Positions 15,570 through 23,820 of a DNA stretch of 64,000 bases are shown here, one piece after another. How positions within the stretch are numbered: the stretch's first letter is position 1; each line of letters opens with the position of its first letter. The notes under the pieces were generated by a model. That model saw only the letters and a program-made list of their open reading frames with translations. It made no database searches and was not told the origin of the DNA. This stretch comes from Falsiroseomonas stagni DSM 19981 (GTDB lineage Bacteria; Pseudomonadota; Alphaproteobacteria; Acetobacterales; Acetobacteraceae), in assembly GCF_900114315.1 (NCBI RefSeq), contig NZ_FOSQ01000003.1, positions 186,001 to 250,000 on the forward strand, given 5' to 3'. Position numbers and translations under genes: made by a program.

Positions 15570-17252
15570 ATGCGGAAATTCCTCAACGACCCCCGCGCCA
15601 CGGTGCGGGAGATGCTGGAAGGCCTGGCGGATCTCTCGCCCGGCCTGGCGCTGCTGGCGGAGGAGGGTGTCATCCTCCGCGCCGCGCTGCCGCCCTTCGC
15701 GGAGCGGCGGGAGGTCGCGGTGATCTCGGGCGGCGGCGCCGGGCATGAACCCGCCCATGCCGGCTATGTCGGCCCCGGCCTGCTGCATGCGGCGGTGGCC
15801 GGCGATGTCTTCACCAGCCCGCCCGTGGATGCCGTGCTGGCCGCCATCCGCGCCGTCGCGGGCCCGCCTGGCGCGCTGCTCATCGTCAAGAACTACACCG
15901 GGGACCGGCTGAATTTCGGCCTCGCCGCCGAATTGGCGCGGGCGGAGGGCATCGCCTGCGAGGTCGCGGTGGTGGCGGATGACGTCGCGCTGGCCGGCAC
16001 GGTGGAGCCCGCGCGCCGCCGCGGCATCGCCGGCACCGTCCTGGTCCACAAGGTCGCCGGCGCCGCCGCCGCCGCCGGGCTGGGGCTGGAAGCGGTCGCG
16101 GCCGAAGCGCGCGCGGCGGCGGCGGCGCTGGGCAGCATGGGCGTGGCACTCGGCGCCTGCACCGTCCCCGCCGCCGGGCGCCCGGGCTTCGACCTGCCGG
16201 AGGGCGAGATGGAACTCGGCCTCGGCATCCATGGGGAGGCGGGGGTGGCGCGCCTGCCCCTCGCCCCCGCGCGGGACATCGCGGCGACGCTGGTCGACCG
16301 CATCCTGGCGGAGATGGCGTGGCCGCCGGGCAGGCCCGTGGCGCTGCTGGTCAACGGGCTCGGCAGCACGCCGCCCATGGAACTGGCCCTGATGGCGCGG
16401 GAGGCGCTGGCCGCGCTGCGCGCCCGCGGCGTGACGGTGGCGCGCGCCTGGTGCGGCACCATGCTCTCGGCGCTGGAGATGCCGGGATGCTCCTTCTCGA
16501 TCCTCACGCTGGATGATGGGCTGCTGGCGCGGCTGGATGCGCCGGCCAGCGCGCCGGCCTGGCCGGGCGGCGGCATGATCCCGGCGGCGCGCGCGACCAT
16601 CGCCCCGGCCGAGGCGCCGCCCCACCCCTTCACCGGCACGGCCGATGCCGCGATCCGTGATGCGGTGCTGGCGGTGGCGACGGCGCTGGAAGGGGCGGAG
16701 GCGCGGCTGACGGCGCTGGATGCGGCGACGGGGGATGGCGACCTCGGCCTGTCGCTGGCGCGCGGTGCGGCGGCGTTGCGCGCCCTGCCCGATGGCGCCT
16801 TCGCGGATGCGCCCACGGTCCTGACGGCGATGGCCGCGGCGCTGCGCCGCGCCATCGCCGGATCATCCGGCCCCTTCTACGCCACCGCGCTGCTGCGCGC
16901 CGCCCGTGCATTGCCCGCACAGCCTGCCCCCGCCGATTGGGCGGCGGCGCTGGAGGCGGCGGTGGAGGCCATCAGCGGACTCGGTGGCGCGCGGCCCGGG
17001 GACCGGACGATGCTGGATGCGCTGCACCCCGCGGCGCTGGCCTTCCGGGCGGCCCTTCCCGGCGGGGGCGCCGCCGCGCTGGCGGCAGCGGCGCGGGCGG
17101 CGGAGGCGGGTGCCGCTGCCACGGCCGCGATGCGCCCGCGCCTCGGCCGGGCCAGCTACCTCGGTGACCGCGCGCTCGGCCACACCGATGCGGGGGCGGC
17201 GGCGATCGCCGCCTGGATGGCCGCATTGGAGGAAGGCGTGAGCAGGCGGTAG
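15570..17252 (+). CDS. Dihydroxyacetone kinase, fused DhaK-DhaL (ATP-dependent type)
   Basis: Phosphorylates dihydroxyacetone (or glyceraldehyde) using ATP, feeding triose phosphate into glycolysis. The protein has 560 residues with both domains fused, as in the Citrobacter-type single-chain enzyme. The DhaK half shows SGGGAGHEPAHAGYVG, VKNYTGDRLNFGLAAE and H221 in ELGLGIHGEAGV, the His that forms a hemiaminal with substrate. The DhaL half shows the nucleotide/Mg site DAATGDGDLGLSLARG, SGPFYATALLRAA and GARPGDRTMLDAL. ATG 15570 has GGGAGAG upstream. Its last 97 bases are overlapped by the convergent glycosyltransferase, which is unusual. Confidence 0.93.
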   Translation: MRKFLNDPRATVREMLEGLADLSPGLALLAEEGVILRAALPPFAERREVAVISGGGAGHEPAHAGYVGPGLLHAAVAGDVFTSPPVDAVLAAIRAVAGPPGALLIVKNYTGDRLNFGLAAELARAEGIACEVAVVADDVALAGTVEPARRRGIAGTVLVHKVAGAAAAAGLGLEAVAAEARAAAAALGSMGVALGACTVPAAGRPGFDLPEGEMELGLGIHGEAGVARLPLAPARDIAATLVDRILAEMAWPPGRPVALLVNGLGSTPPMELALMAREALAALRARGVTVARAWCGTMLSALEMPGCSFSILTLDDGLLARLDAPASAPAWPGGGMIPAARATIAPAEAPPHPFTGTADAAIRDAVLAVATALEGAEARLTALDAATGDGDLGLSLARGAAALRALPDGAFADAPTVLTAMAAALRRAIAGSSGPFYATALLRAARALPAQPAPADWAAALEAAVEAISGLGGARPGDRTMLDALHPAALAFRAALPGGGAAALAAAARAAEAGAAATAAMRPRLGRASYLGDRALGHTDAGAAAIAAWMAALEEGVSRR

Positions 17253-18349
17253 AGCCGGACCAGCCGCGCCGCTTCCCCCGCCCAGCCGAAGCGGGTCAGC
17301 GCGGCATCCCGCCCGCGCCGCCCCATGGCGTTGCGCACCGCCGGGTCCGACAGCGCCTGGATCGCGGTCGCCACCGCGGTGGCATCGGCGGTGTCCACGG
17401 TCAGCCCGCAATCGGCGCTGCGGACGATGGCGGCAACTTCCTCCGCCAGCCCGGGCACGATCACGGGCAGGCCGGCCAGCATGCAGTCGAACAGCTTGTG
17501 GGGCAGGGCCAGGCGGTGGTTCTCCACCCCCGGCTGGAACAGCACCAGACCGATATCGGCCTCCGCCGCCAGGGCCAGCGCCTCCTCCCTCGGCATCCAG
17601 TCCAGGTATTCCACCTGCGCCGCCAGGCCGAGCGCCAGGCTGCGTTCGCGGAAGGCGGCCTCGCTGCCATCGGTGAAGCGGCCGATCAGGCGCAGCCGGG
17701 TGCCGGGCGGCAGCAGGGCCAGCGCATCCAGCATGATGAAGGCGCCGCGCGCGCGGGTCAGCGCACCCAGGTGCAGCAGCGTGAGCGGCCCCGCGCGGTG
17801 CCGGCGCGGCGTGACGGGCACGGGGGTGGCGTAGTTGCGCACGGGCGTGCAGCGCGCCAGGCCGCCCAGCCATCCCTCCAGCCCATCCTTCGCCACGACC
17901 ACCGCATCGGCGCGGGATGCCAGCAGCCGGCAGGCGGTGGCGACCAGCGCCCGGCCGAAGGGTCGCAGCATCCGCGGCAGCACGGGGTCGAGGCGGGAGG
18001 GGTAGTGTTCGTGCACGTCCAGCACCACCCGCGCCCCGCAGCGCCGCGCCGCCAGCAGCGCCGCCGCCCAACTGTCCGGTTCATGCGCATGGATCACCGC
18101 TGGGCGCAGCGCCGCGGCGCGCCGGGCCAGCGCCGGGATGCCGCGCAGGCGCGCCCACCAGCCGGGCCCGGGCCGGGGATAGGTCTGCAGCGCCACCCCA
18201 TGCAGCAGCCTGGTCGCACCGTCCGGGCCCGGCGCCAGGTGGCGCACCGGAAAGCCCGCCGCGGCCAGCGCCGCGCCTTCCTTGGCGACGATCCGCACAT
18301 CATCCGGCGGATGGGCGGCGGACAGCATCAGGATGGCGGGCGGGGTCAC
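17156..18349 (-). CDS. Glycosyltransferase, GT4-like
   Basis: Predicted cytoplasmic, membrane-associated glycosyltransferase of 397 residues with the GT-B fold, last gene of the exopolysaccharide operon. Domain 1 has AAHPPDDVRIVAKEGAALA and HAHEPDSWAAALLAARR; domain 2 has LLHLGALTRARG, the YLDWMPREEALALAAEADIG segment and ENHRLALPHKLFDCMLAGLP, which carries the usual sugar-nucleotide-binding positions. The start is GTG 18349, overlapping the upstream glycosyltransferase stop (GTGA). The C-terminal 32 codons run over the 3' end of the dihydroxyacetone kinase on the other strand. The sugar donor and acceptor cannot be deduced. Confidence 0.88.
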   Translation of the reverse strand: MTPPAILMLSAAHPPDDVRIVAKEGAALAAAGFPVRHLAPGPDGATRLLHGVALQTYPRPGPGWWARLRGIPALARRAAALRPAVIHAHEPDSWAAALLAARRCGARVVLDVHEHYPSRLDPVLPRMLRPFGRALVATACRLLASRADAVVVAKDGLEGWLGGLARCTPVRNYATPVPVTPRRHRAGPLTLLHLGALTRARGAFIMLDALALLPPGTRLRLIGRFTDGSEAAFRERSLALGLAAQVEYLDWMPREEALALAAEADIGLVLFQPGVENHRLALPHKLFDCMLAGLPVIVPGLAEEVAAIVRSADCGLTVDTADATAVATAIQALSDPAVRNAMGRRGRDAALTRFGWAGEAARLVRLYRLLTPSSNAAIQAAIAAAPASVWPSARSPR

Positions 18350-19632
18350 GGGGCCAGGGCCGCGCGGATGGCCGAGAGGGGGGCATGGCCGGCCGCCGCT
18401 TCCACCGTCGCCACCAGGCGCGCGGCGATCTGGCGGCTGTCGAAATGGCGTTCCGCCAGGGCGCGGGCGGCGCGGGCCATCACGCGGCGGCGGGCCGGGT
18501 CATCCGCCATGGCGAGCAGCGCCGCCGCCAGCCCGGCGCCATCGCCGGGCGGCACGGTCAGGCCGCAGCCGCCTTCCGCCAGCAGGCGCTGGGCGCGGCC
18601 CGGCACATTCGTCACCACCGGCAGCCCCGCCGCCAGGCATTCCGCCAGCTTGTTGGGGGCCGTCCATTCCGCGAATTCGGGCACCGGCGCCAGGCAGAGC
18701 AGCCCGACATCCGCCCCGGCCAGCAGCCCGGCCAGGCGGCGCTTCGGCATGGGGTCCAGGAAGGACACGGGCAGGTCCTCCGCCGCCGCGCGGGCCACCA
18801 GCGCCGGCTTTTCCGCCCCATCGCCCACCAGCAGGATACGGATGCCGGTGGCGCGCAGCAGTGCCGCGGCATCGAGCAGCACGCCGAGCCCGTTGGCGCG
18901 GCCATGGGCGCCGGCATAGACCGCGATCATCTCCCCCTCCCGCGCCTCCGCGGGGCGCCAGGGCCGGGCATCGGGGCCGAACAGGGCGAGGTCCGCGCCC
19001 TGCGGCAGCACGCGCAGCCGGTCCGGGTCCGTGCCGCGGGCCAGGGCGGTGCGGGCCATGCCCTCCGTCAGCGCGACGACGATGGCGGCCCGGCGGCAGG
19101 CGGCGTCCGCCAGGCGGCCGATCGCGCCCAGTATTGCGCCCGGGACGCCGCCGCTGCCCGTGCTTGCCCCGCCGCCGGGGCCGGGGCGCGACAGGGCGGC
19201 CGGCAGTTCGGGCCAGGGGTCGCGGATCTCGAACAGGAAGGGCGTGCCGCGCAGCCTTCGGGCCAGCAGCGCGGGGATCGCGACGGTGGGCGGGGTGGAG
19301 GAGGCGATGACAAGGTCCCAGCTCTGGCCGAGCGAAAGGCGGGACGCCGCCAGCGCGTAGCGCAGGAAGACCATGCTGCGGCGCGCGAGGGATTGGGCAT
19401 TGCCATAGGGCAGGTCGAATTCCACCACCTCGAACCCCGCCACCGGGCCGCGGCGGGCGCCGCGGCGGAAGGGGCCGTCCAGCCCGGTGGCGGCGCCGGC
19501 ATAGCGGCCGCAGGCCAGCGTCACCGCGTGCCCCGCCGCGGCCAGGGCGGCGGCGTGGTTGTAGGCGCGCGTCGCCGTCGCGCCGTCCGGCGTCGAGAAA
19601 TGCTGGTGCAGGTACAGGATGCGGAGCGCCAT
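18346..19632 (-). CDS. Glycosyltransferase, WbuB-like GT4 family
   Basis: GT-B glycosyltransferase of about 428 residues in the WbuB/colanic-acid type GT4 group. Seen: LYLHQHFSTPDGATATRAYN at the N-terminus, SSTPPTVAIPALLARRLRG and FEIRDPWPELP in domain 1; YAGAHGRANGLGVLLDAA, VGDGAEKPAL and WTAPNKLAECLAAGLPVVTN in domain 2, the last holding the donor-binding Glu. ATG 19632 gives the conserved start; ATG 19647, 15 bases upstream, is equally open and lies five bases from the aminotransferase stop. Neither has a clear ribosome site. It would add a sugar to the lipid-linked repeat unit started by the phosphoglycosyl transferase. Confidence 0.9.
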   Translation of the reverse strand: MALRILYLHQHFSTPDGATATRAYNHAAALAAAGHAVTLACGRYAGAATGLDGPFRRGARRGPVAGFEVVEFDLPYGNAQSLARRSMVFLRYALAASRLSLGQSWDLVIASSTPPTVAIPALLARRLRGTPFLFEIRDPWPELPAALSRPGPGGGASTGSGGVPGAILGAIGRLADAACRRAAIVVALTEGMARTALARGTDPDRLRVLPQGADLALFGPDARPWRPAEAREGEMIAVYAGAHGRANGLGVLLDAAALLRATGIRILLVGDGAEKPALVARAAAEDLPVSFLDPMPKRRLAGLLAGADVGLLCLAPVPEFAEWTAPNKLAECLAAGLPVVTNVPGRAQRLLAEGGCGLTVPPGDGAGLAAALLAMADDPARRRVMARAARALAERHFDSRQIAARLVATVEAAAGHAPLSAIRAALAP

Positions 19633-19652
19633 CGCCGTCGGTGCCATTGCCG

Positions 19653-20843
19653 TCAGTTGCGGGCGCAGGACCGGATCAGGTCGATCACCCGGGCCTGGTC
19701 GGCATCCGACATCCCGGTGCCCGATGGCAGGCAGAGCCCGCGTTCGAACAGCGCGGCGGCGGTGGCGCCACCGGCCTGGGGCGCATCCCGGAAGGCGGGC
19801 TGCAGGTGCAGCGGCTTCCAGGCCGGGCGGCTTTCGATGCCCGCGGCCTGCAGCACCCGGCGCACCACCTCCCGGTCCGCGCCGAAGGGGGCGGGGTCTA
19901 TCAGCAGCACGGTCAGCCAGCGATTGGCGCGGCCCCAGGCGGGTTCGGCGATGAAGCCGGTGCCCGGCAGATCCGCCAGCCCCGCCACGTAGCGCGCGAA
20001 GACATCGCGCCGCCGCGCGACGCGCGCCGGCAGCGCCGAAAGCTGCGCCAGCCCGACCGCGGCCAGGACGGAGGAAAGGCCGTAGGTATAGCCAGTGGTC
20101 TCATGCTCGTAATGCGGCCAGGCTTCCTTGGCCTGGCCCGCCAGCTGCCGCGCCCGCGCCAGCAGCGCCGCATCGTCGCCGGCCAGCGCGCCGCCGCCGC
20201 CCGCGGTGACGATCTTGTTGCCGTTGAAGGAATAGGCCGCCAGCCTGGCGCCGCGCCCGGCATGGCGCCCGCCGCGCTGCGTGGCGCCCATGGCGGCGGC
20301 GCTGTCGCACATCACCGGCACGCCCCAGCGGTCGCAGGCCGCGACGATGGCATCGAGGTCGCAGCACTGGCCATAGAGATCGACCGGCACCACCACGCGC
20401 GGCAGCCGCCCGCGCCGCGCCGCCTTCGACAATTCCTCCGCCAGCAGGCCGGGGTCCATGGTCCAGCCGGTCTCCACCACATCGAGGAAGCGGGGGATCG
20501 CGCCCATCTGCACCGCCGGCGCCACGCTGGCGACGAAGGTCATGGCCGGCGCCCAGACCTCATCCCCCGGCGCGACGCCCAGCACCCGGTAGCCCAGATG
20601 CAGCGCGGCCGTGCCGGACGCGGTGGCGAGCACCGACTGCATCCCGGTGGTCGTGGCCAGCGCATCCTCGAACGCCGCGGGGGTGGGTCCGGCGGGGGCC
20701 AGCCACCCGGCCTCCATCGTCTCCCGCACCCGGTCGAGTTCCCCGCCCGCGAGATGCGGGGGAGACAGCAGAAGGGGTGGCGCGGGCGGCCGGGCGGGGA
20801 AGGGCAGGATCGCGCCGGCGTGAGCGGGCTGGGGCGTGGCCAT
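19653..20843 (-). CDS. DegT/DnrJ/EryC1-family PLP-dependent sugar aminotransferase
   Basis: Predicted aminotransferase of 396 residues making an amino sugar nucleotide for the exopolysaccharide. The PLP lysine lies in YSFNGNKIVTAGGGGALAG, the family motif; earlier positions include ATASGTAALHLGYRVLGV (cofactor phosphate binding), PVDLYGQCCDLDAI and CDSAAAMGA with the Asp that contacts the pyridine ring. ATG 20843 (MATPQPAH) is used; a longer start at 20867 adds eight residues without support. Homologues make 4-amino or 3-amino deoxy sugars, but no matching dehydratase or epimerase is encoded nearby, so the precursor must come from elsewhere. Confidence 0.9.
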   Translation of the reverse strand: MATPQPAHAGAILPFPARPPAPPLLLSPPHLAGGELDRVRETMEAGWLAPAGPTPAAFEDALATTTGMQSVLATASGTAALHLGYRVLGVAPGDEVWAPAMTFVASVAPAVQMGAIPRFLDVVETGWTMDPGLLAEELSKAARRGRLPRVVVPVDLYGQCCDLDAIVAACDRWGVPVMCDSAAAMGATQRGGRHAGRGARLAAYSFNGNKIVTAGGGGALAGDDAALLARARQLAGQAKEAWPHYEHETTGYTYGLSSVLAAVGLAQLSALPARVARRRDVFARYVAGLADLPGTGFIAEPAWGRANRWLTVLLIDPAPFGADREVVRRVLQAAGIESRPAWKPLHLQPAFRDAPQAGGATAAALFERGLCLPSGTGMSDADQARVIDLIRSCARN

Positions 20844-20877
20844 GCGAACCCATAAGTTGAAAATCAACGACTCGGTA

Positions 20878-21711
20878 TCACATCCTGATTGATCCGTTAA
20901 CGATTAGGCAAGCGCTGTCTGCATCAGCCCGAGCAATTGCAGCCGGAGCCATCGGCGCTCCACCCGGCTTGCGCGGCTCCGCCGCGGTGGGGGGCTTGCG
21001 CGGCTCCGCCGCGGTGGGGGGCTTGCGCGGCTCCGCCGCGGTGGGGGGCTTGCGCGGCTCCGCCGCGGTGGGGGGCTCGCGCGGCTCCGCCGCGGTGGGG
21101 AGCTCGCGCGGCGCCGCCGTGACGGGGGGACAGCCGAGGGCCGGCATCGTCGCATGGCCGGGCGCGGTGGCGCCCTGGCCGAGCAGCCAGACGCCCAGGC
21201 TCCGCAGGGCCAGCGCCAGGTCGGTGGAAAGCCGCGCGGGGGCCTCCGCATAGGCGGCGTCCAGTTCCAGCCGCCGCTCCCAGGGCACCGCGTTCCGCCC
21301 CGCCGCCACGCCGGGGCCCAGCAGCCCGGGCCGGACGCGCAGCCGCAGCGCCTGGCGGGGCGAATAGAGGGGAAGGTAGTCCAGCGGCAGCGGGCGCGGG
21401 CCGACCAGGCTCATCTCCCCCCGCAGCATGTTCAGCAATTGCGGCAGTTCATCGAGGCCGCTGGCGCGCAGCCGGCGGCCGAAGCCATCCAGCCTTTCGG
21501 CATCCGGGCCCTCGCCCAGGGCCATTGACCGGAACTTCAGCAGCCGGAAGGGCGCGCCGCCCATCCCGGCGCGGGTCTGGGTGAACAGCACGGGGCTGCC
21601 GAGGCGCAGCCGCACGGCCAGCGCGACCAACCCGATCAGCGGCGACAGCACCACCAGCAGCAGCGCCGCCACCGCCACGTCCAGCGCCCGCTTGCCGAAC
21701 CGCTCATGCAT
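20878..21711 (-). CDS. Monotopic phosphoglycosyl transferase (bacterial sugar transferase) with a repeated C-terminal tail
   Basis: Initiates exopolysaccharide units by moving a sugar phosphate onto undecaprenyl phosphate. The first ~205 residues are a complete PglC/EpsL-type domain: basic KRALDVA start, hydrophobic re-entrant segment, FTQTRAGMGGAPFRLLKFRS, the catalytic Asp-Glu in SGLDELPQLLN, SLVGPRPLPLDYLPLY and RVRPGLLGPG. The remaining ~70 residues are an added tail of nine-residue repeats (PRKPPTAAE), encoded by a 27-bp tandem repeat and absent from ordinary family members of about 200 residues. It overlaps the polymerase gene by eight bases. The tail is low complexity and probably not catalytic. 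Confidence 0.9.
   Translation of the reverse strand: MHERFGKRALDVAVAALLLVVLSPLIGLVALAVRLRLGSPVLFTQTRAGMGGAPFRLLKFRSMALGEGPDAERLDGFGRRLRASGLDELPQLLNMLRGEMSLVGPRPLPLDYLPLYSPRQALRLRVRPGLLGPGVAAGRNAVPWERRLELDAAYAEAPARLSTDLALALRSLGVWLLGQGATAPGHATMPALGCPPVTAAPRELPTAAEPREPPTAAEPRKPPTAAEPRKPPTAAEPRKPPTAAEPRKPGGAPMAPAAIARADADSACLIVNGSIRM
20967..21128. repeat. 27-bp tandem repeat, six units, inside the phosphoglycosyl transferase gene
   Basis: Units start at 20967, 20994, 21021, 21048, 21075 and 21102, exactly 27 bases apart. The first four are identical or nearly so, the fifth has a T-to-C change and the sixth is degenerate. Each unit contains CGCGGC-TCC-GCCGCG, a perfect 6-bp stem. A multiple of three keeps the reading frame, so copy number can change without a frameshift. 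Confidence 0.92.
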
Positions 21712-22948
21712 CCGCCGTCTCCAGCGCCCCAGCCTTCAGAGCCCGGGCGGACAGGCCGAGGCTGAGCGCGAGGCCGAGCGCGAACCAGGCCATGCGGTTG
21801 CCGAGGTCGGTGGACACCATGATGGTCATCGCCACCGGGAGCACCATGGCGGCCATGCGGGCCAACCGGGCCGGGGGCACGGCCGGGGCCAGGCGCAGCA
21901 TGGCGAAGGCCGCGCCGCCGAAGGTGCCGAGCCAGAGCAGCAGGCCCGGCAAGCCGCCCTCCGCCAGCGCCTCCAGCATGTGGTTGTGGGGGTAGAGGCC
22001 GCGCCGTTCCCCGTGCCCGGCCGCGATGGTGAAGCCCCCGGTGCCGAGCCCGAGGGGCGCGGCCTGCCCCGCCCAGTCCAGCGCCGCGGTCCAGAGGCCG
22101 CGCCGCGCATCGAGCCCGGCGGCATCGCCGGTCAGCCGTTCCAGCGTCCGCAGCCCCTCCGCATGGTCGGGATGCAGCAGCAGCCAGAGCAGGCCGGCGA
22201 GCCCGGCGGCCGCCACCATCGCGGCCCAGGCCAGGGCCCGCGCGCGGGGCAGGCGGATCGCCGGGGCCAGCGCCACGCCCAGCAGCAGCGCGACCAGCGC
22301 GGTGCGCCCACCCGGCAGCAGCGCCGCCGCCGCCAGCGCCAGGATCAGCGCCGCCCAGCCGGCGCGGCGGGGCCAGGAGGGGGCCTCCACCAGCTTCACG
22401 GCCGCCAGCGCCGCCGCCGTCGCCATGGCGAGGCCGGCCAGCTGGTATTGCAGGCGCTGCGCTTCGGGATCCAGCAGCGCGCCCAGGCCCCAGCCTCCCA
22501 ACACCCCCCAGGCGACGATGGCGGCCAGCAGGGCGCCGATGGCGATGGTGGTGGCGGACAAAGCGCGGCGCGAAGCCGGTTCCGCCCCCACCAGCATCCC
22601 CGCGGCCAGCATCAGCGGCGCGGCGATCGTCGCTTCCGGCAGCTTGGCCGAGAGCACGGCGGAGGACGGGCTCCAGGCCCCCGCCACCACCAGCCAGGTC
22701 CAGAACAGGCCCGCCGCCGCCAGCGGCAGCGCAAGGGCCCGGTCCACCCGCCAGGCCCGCGACACCGCCAGCAGCGCCAGCGCCGGCAGCAGCAGCGCCA
22801 GGCTGGCCAGGGTCAGGTCCACCGGCAGGCCGGCCAGCGGCGGCGCCGTCTTCAGCGCGCCCGCCATCTGCAGGATGGCGGCGAGGCTGCCGGCCGCCAG
22901 CGCGACGGGTGCCAAGGGGGCGGGGGCCAAGGGGGCGGAGGCTGTCAT
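21704..22948 (-). CDS. O-antigen polymerase/ligase-like membrane protein (Wzy_C family)
   Basis: Polytopic inner-membrane protein of 414 residues with about 11-12 hydrophobic helices. It would polymerise or ligate lipid-linked oligosaccharide on the periplasmic side. The diagnostic region is LGLGTGGFTIAAGHGERRGL, then YPHNHMLEALAEGGLPGLL, where a large periplasmic loop ends in the conserved PHN motif; an Arg in LLPGGRTALVALL is also typical. The N-terminal signal-like stretch is Ala/Leu/Pro-rich. It overlaps the Wzz-like gene by ATGA and the phosphoglycosyl transferase by eight bases. With no other Wzy candidate in the locus, it is the likely polymerase. Confidence 0.85.
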   Translation of the reverse strand: MTASAPLAPAPLAPVALAAGSLAAILQMAGALKTAPPLAGLPVDLTLASLALLLPALALLAVSRAWRVDRALALPLAAAGLFWTWLVVAGAWSPSSAVLSAKLPEATIAAPLMLAAGMLVGAEPASRRALSATTIAIGALLAAIVAWGVLGGWGLGALLDPEAQRLQYQLAGLAMATAAALAAVKLVEAPSWPRRAGWAALILALAAAALLPGGRTALVALLLGVALAPAIRLPRARALAWAAMVAAAGLAGLLWLLLHPDHAEGLRTLERLTGDAAGLDARRGLWTAALDWAGQAAPLGLGTGGFTIAAGHGERRGLYPHNHMLEALAEGGLPGLLLWLGTFGGAAFAMLRLAPAVPPARLARMAAMVLPVAMTIMVSTDLGNRMAWFALGLALSLGLSARALKAGALETADA

Positions 22949-23820
22949 TCCGCCGGCTCCGCGCGCAGCCCGCGGGGGGCCGGCCGCGCGCGGGGCGGGG
23001 CCTGCCGCAGCAGGACGCCGGCCCCCACCAGCCCCACCGCCGCCATCGGCGCCATCACCAGCAGCAGCAGCAGCAGCAGCGGCCGGTTGGGGAGGGAGGG
23101 GCGGATCTCCACCATCGGCGCGGAGACGAGGCGCGCGGCCACGGCCTCATCCGCCGCCACCACCACGGCGGCGCGCTGGTTCAGCGCCAGCAACTCATAC
23201 AGCGACTGCCGGATGTAGAGGTCGGGCTCCCGCGCCAGCCGGGCCTCCAGCGCGGCGACGCGGCGGCGGGCCAGTGCCTCCAGGTCCGCGCGGACCTTGG
23301 CCTCGGCGAAGGCGTGCAGGCGGGCCAGCGCATCCAGCGCGAAATCCCGGTCCTCATGCGGCAGCGCCAGGGACCAGGTCAGGGCGCCCAGCGTCTGGGT
23401 CAGCGCCAGGTTGCGCTCCAGCCAGTTGCGCGCATCGTCCAGGTCGGCCTCGATCCGCAGGTCCAGCGCCGCCCGCACCGCGCCGCCGGGCCCGGAAGCG
23501 CGGTGCCCGGTCAGCAGCGCCAGCAGGGGCGTGTCCCGCGCCAGCATGGCGGCGGCTTCCGGCGATCGCAGCGCGCCGAGATAGATGGCGAAGTTGCCGG
23601 TCGGCCTGGTGTCCAGCAGGCCGGAGACGGTGGAGGCCGAGGAGAGCAGGGTGGAGGTGGCGATGCCCGTCGTCTCGGCCGGCGCCACCATCGCTTCCGC
23701 CACGTATTGCCGCGGCCACTGGATGATGGTGGTGCCGCCCGCGCCCAGGATCAGCGCGGCCAGCAGCACGACGCGCCAGCGCAGCGCGATGATGTGGCGG
23801 ATCAGCCGGTCAAGCGGCAT
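22945..23820 (-). CDS. Wzz-like polysaccharide chain-length/co-polymerase protein
   Basis: Predicted inner-membrane co-polymerase of 291 residues. Helix 1 lies near residues 12-34 (LRWRVVLLAALILGAGG) and helix 2 near 245-268 (RPLLLLLLLVMAPMAAVGLV), preceded by the Pro-rich PSLPNRPLL typical of Wzz proteins. The intervening periplasmic part contains a long helical region (about 160-225). No tyrosine-kinase domain follows, so it is not a Wzc. It overlaps the lyase gene upstream by 11 bases and the polymerase gene by four. The family match is by architecture more than by motif. Confidence 0.75.
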   Translation of the reverse strand: MPLDRLIRHIIALRWRVVLLAALILGAGGTTIIQWPRQYVAEAMVAPAETTGIATSTLLSSASTVSGLLDTRPTGNFAIYLGALRSPEAAAMLARDTPLLALLTGHRASGPGGAVRAALDLRIEADLDDARNWLERNLALTQTLGALTWSLALPHEDRDFALDALARLHAFAEAKVRADLEALARRRVAALEARLAREPDLYIRQSLYELLALNQRAAVVVAADEAVAARLVSAPMVEIRPSLPNRPLLLLLLLVMAPMAAVGLVGAGVLLRQAPPRARPAPRGLRAEPAE

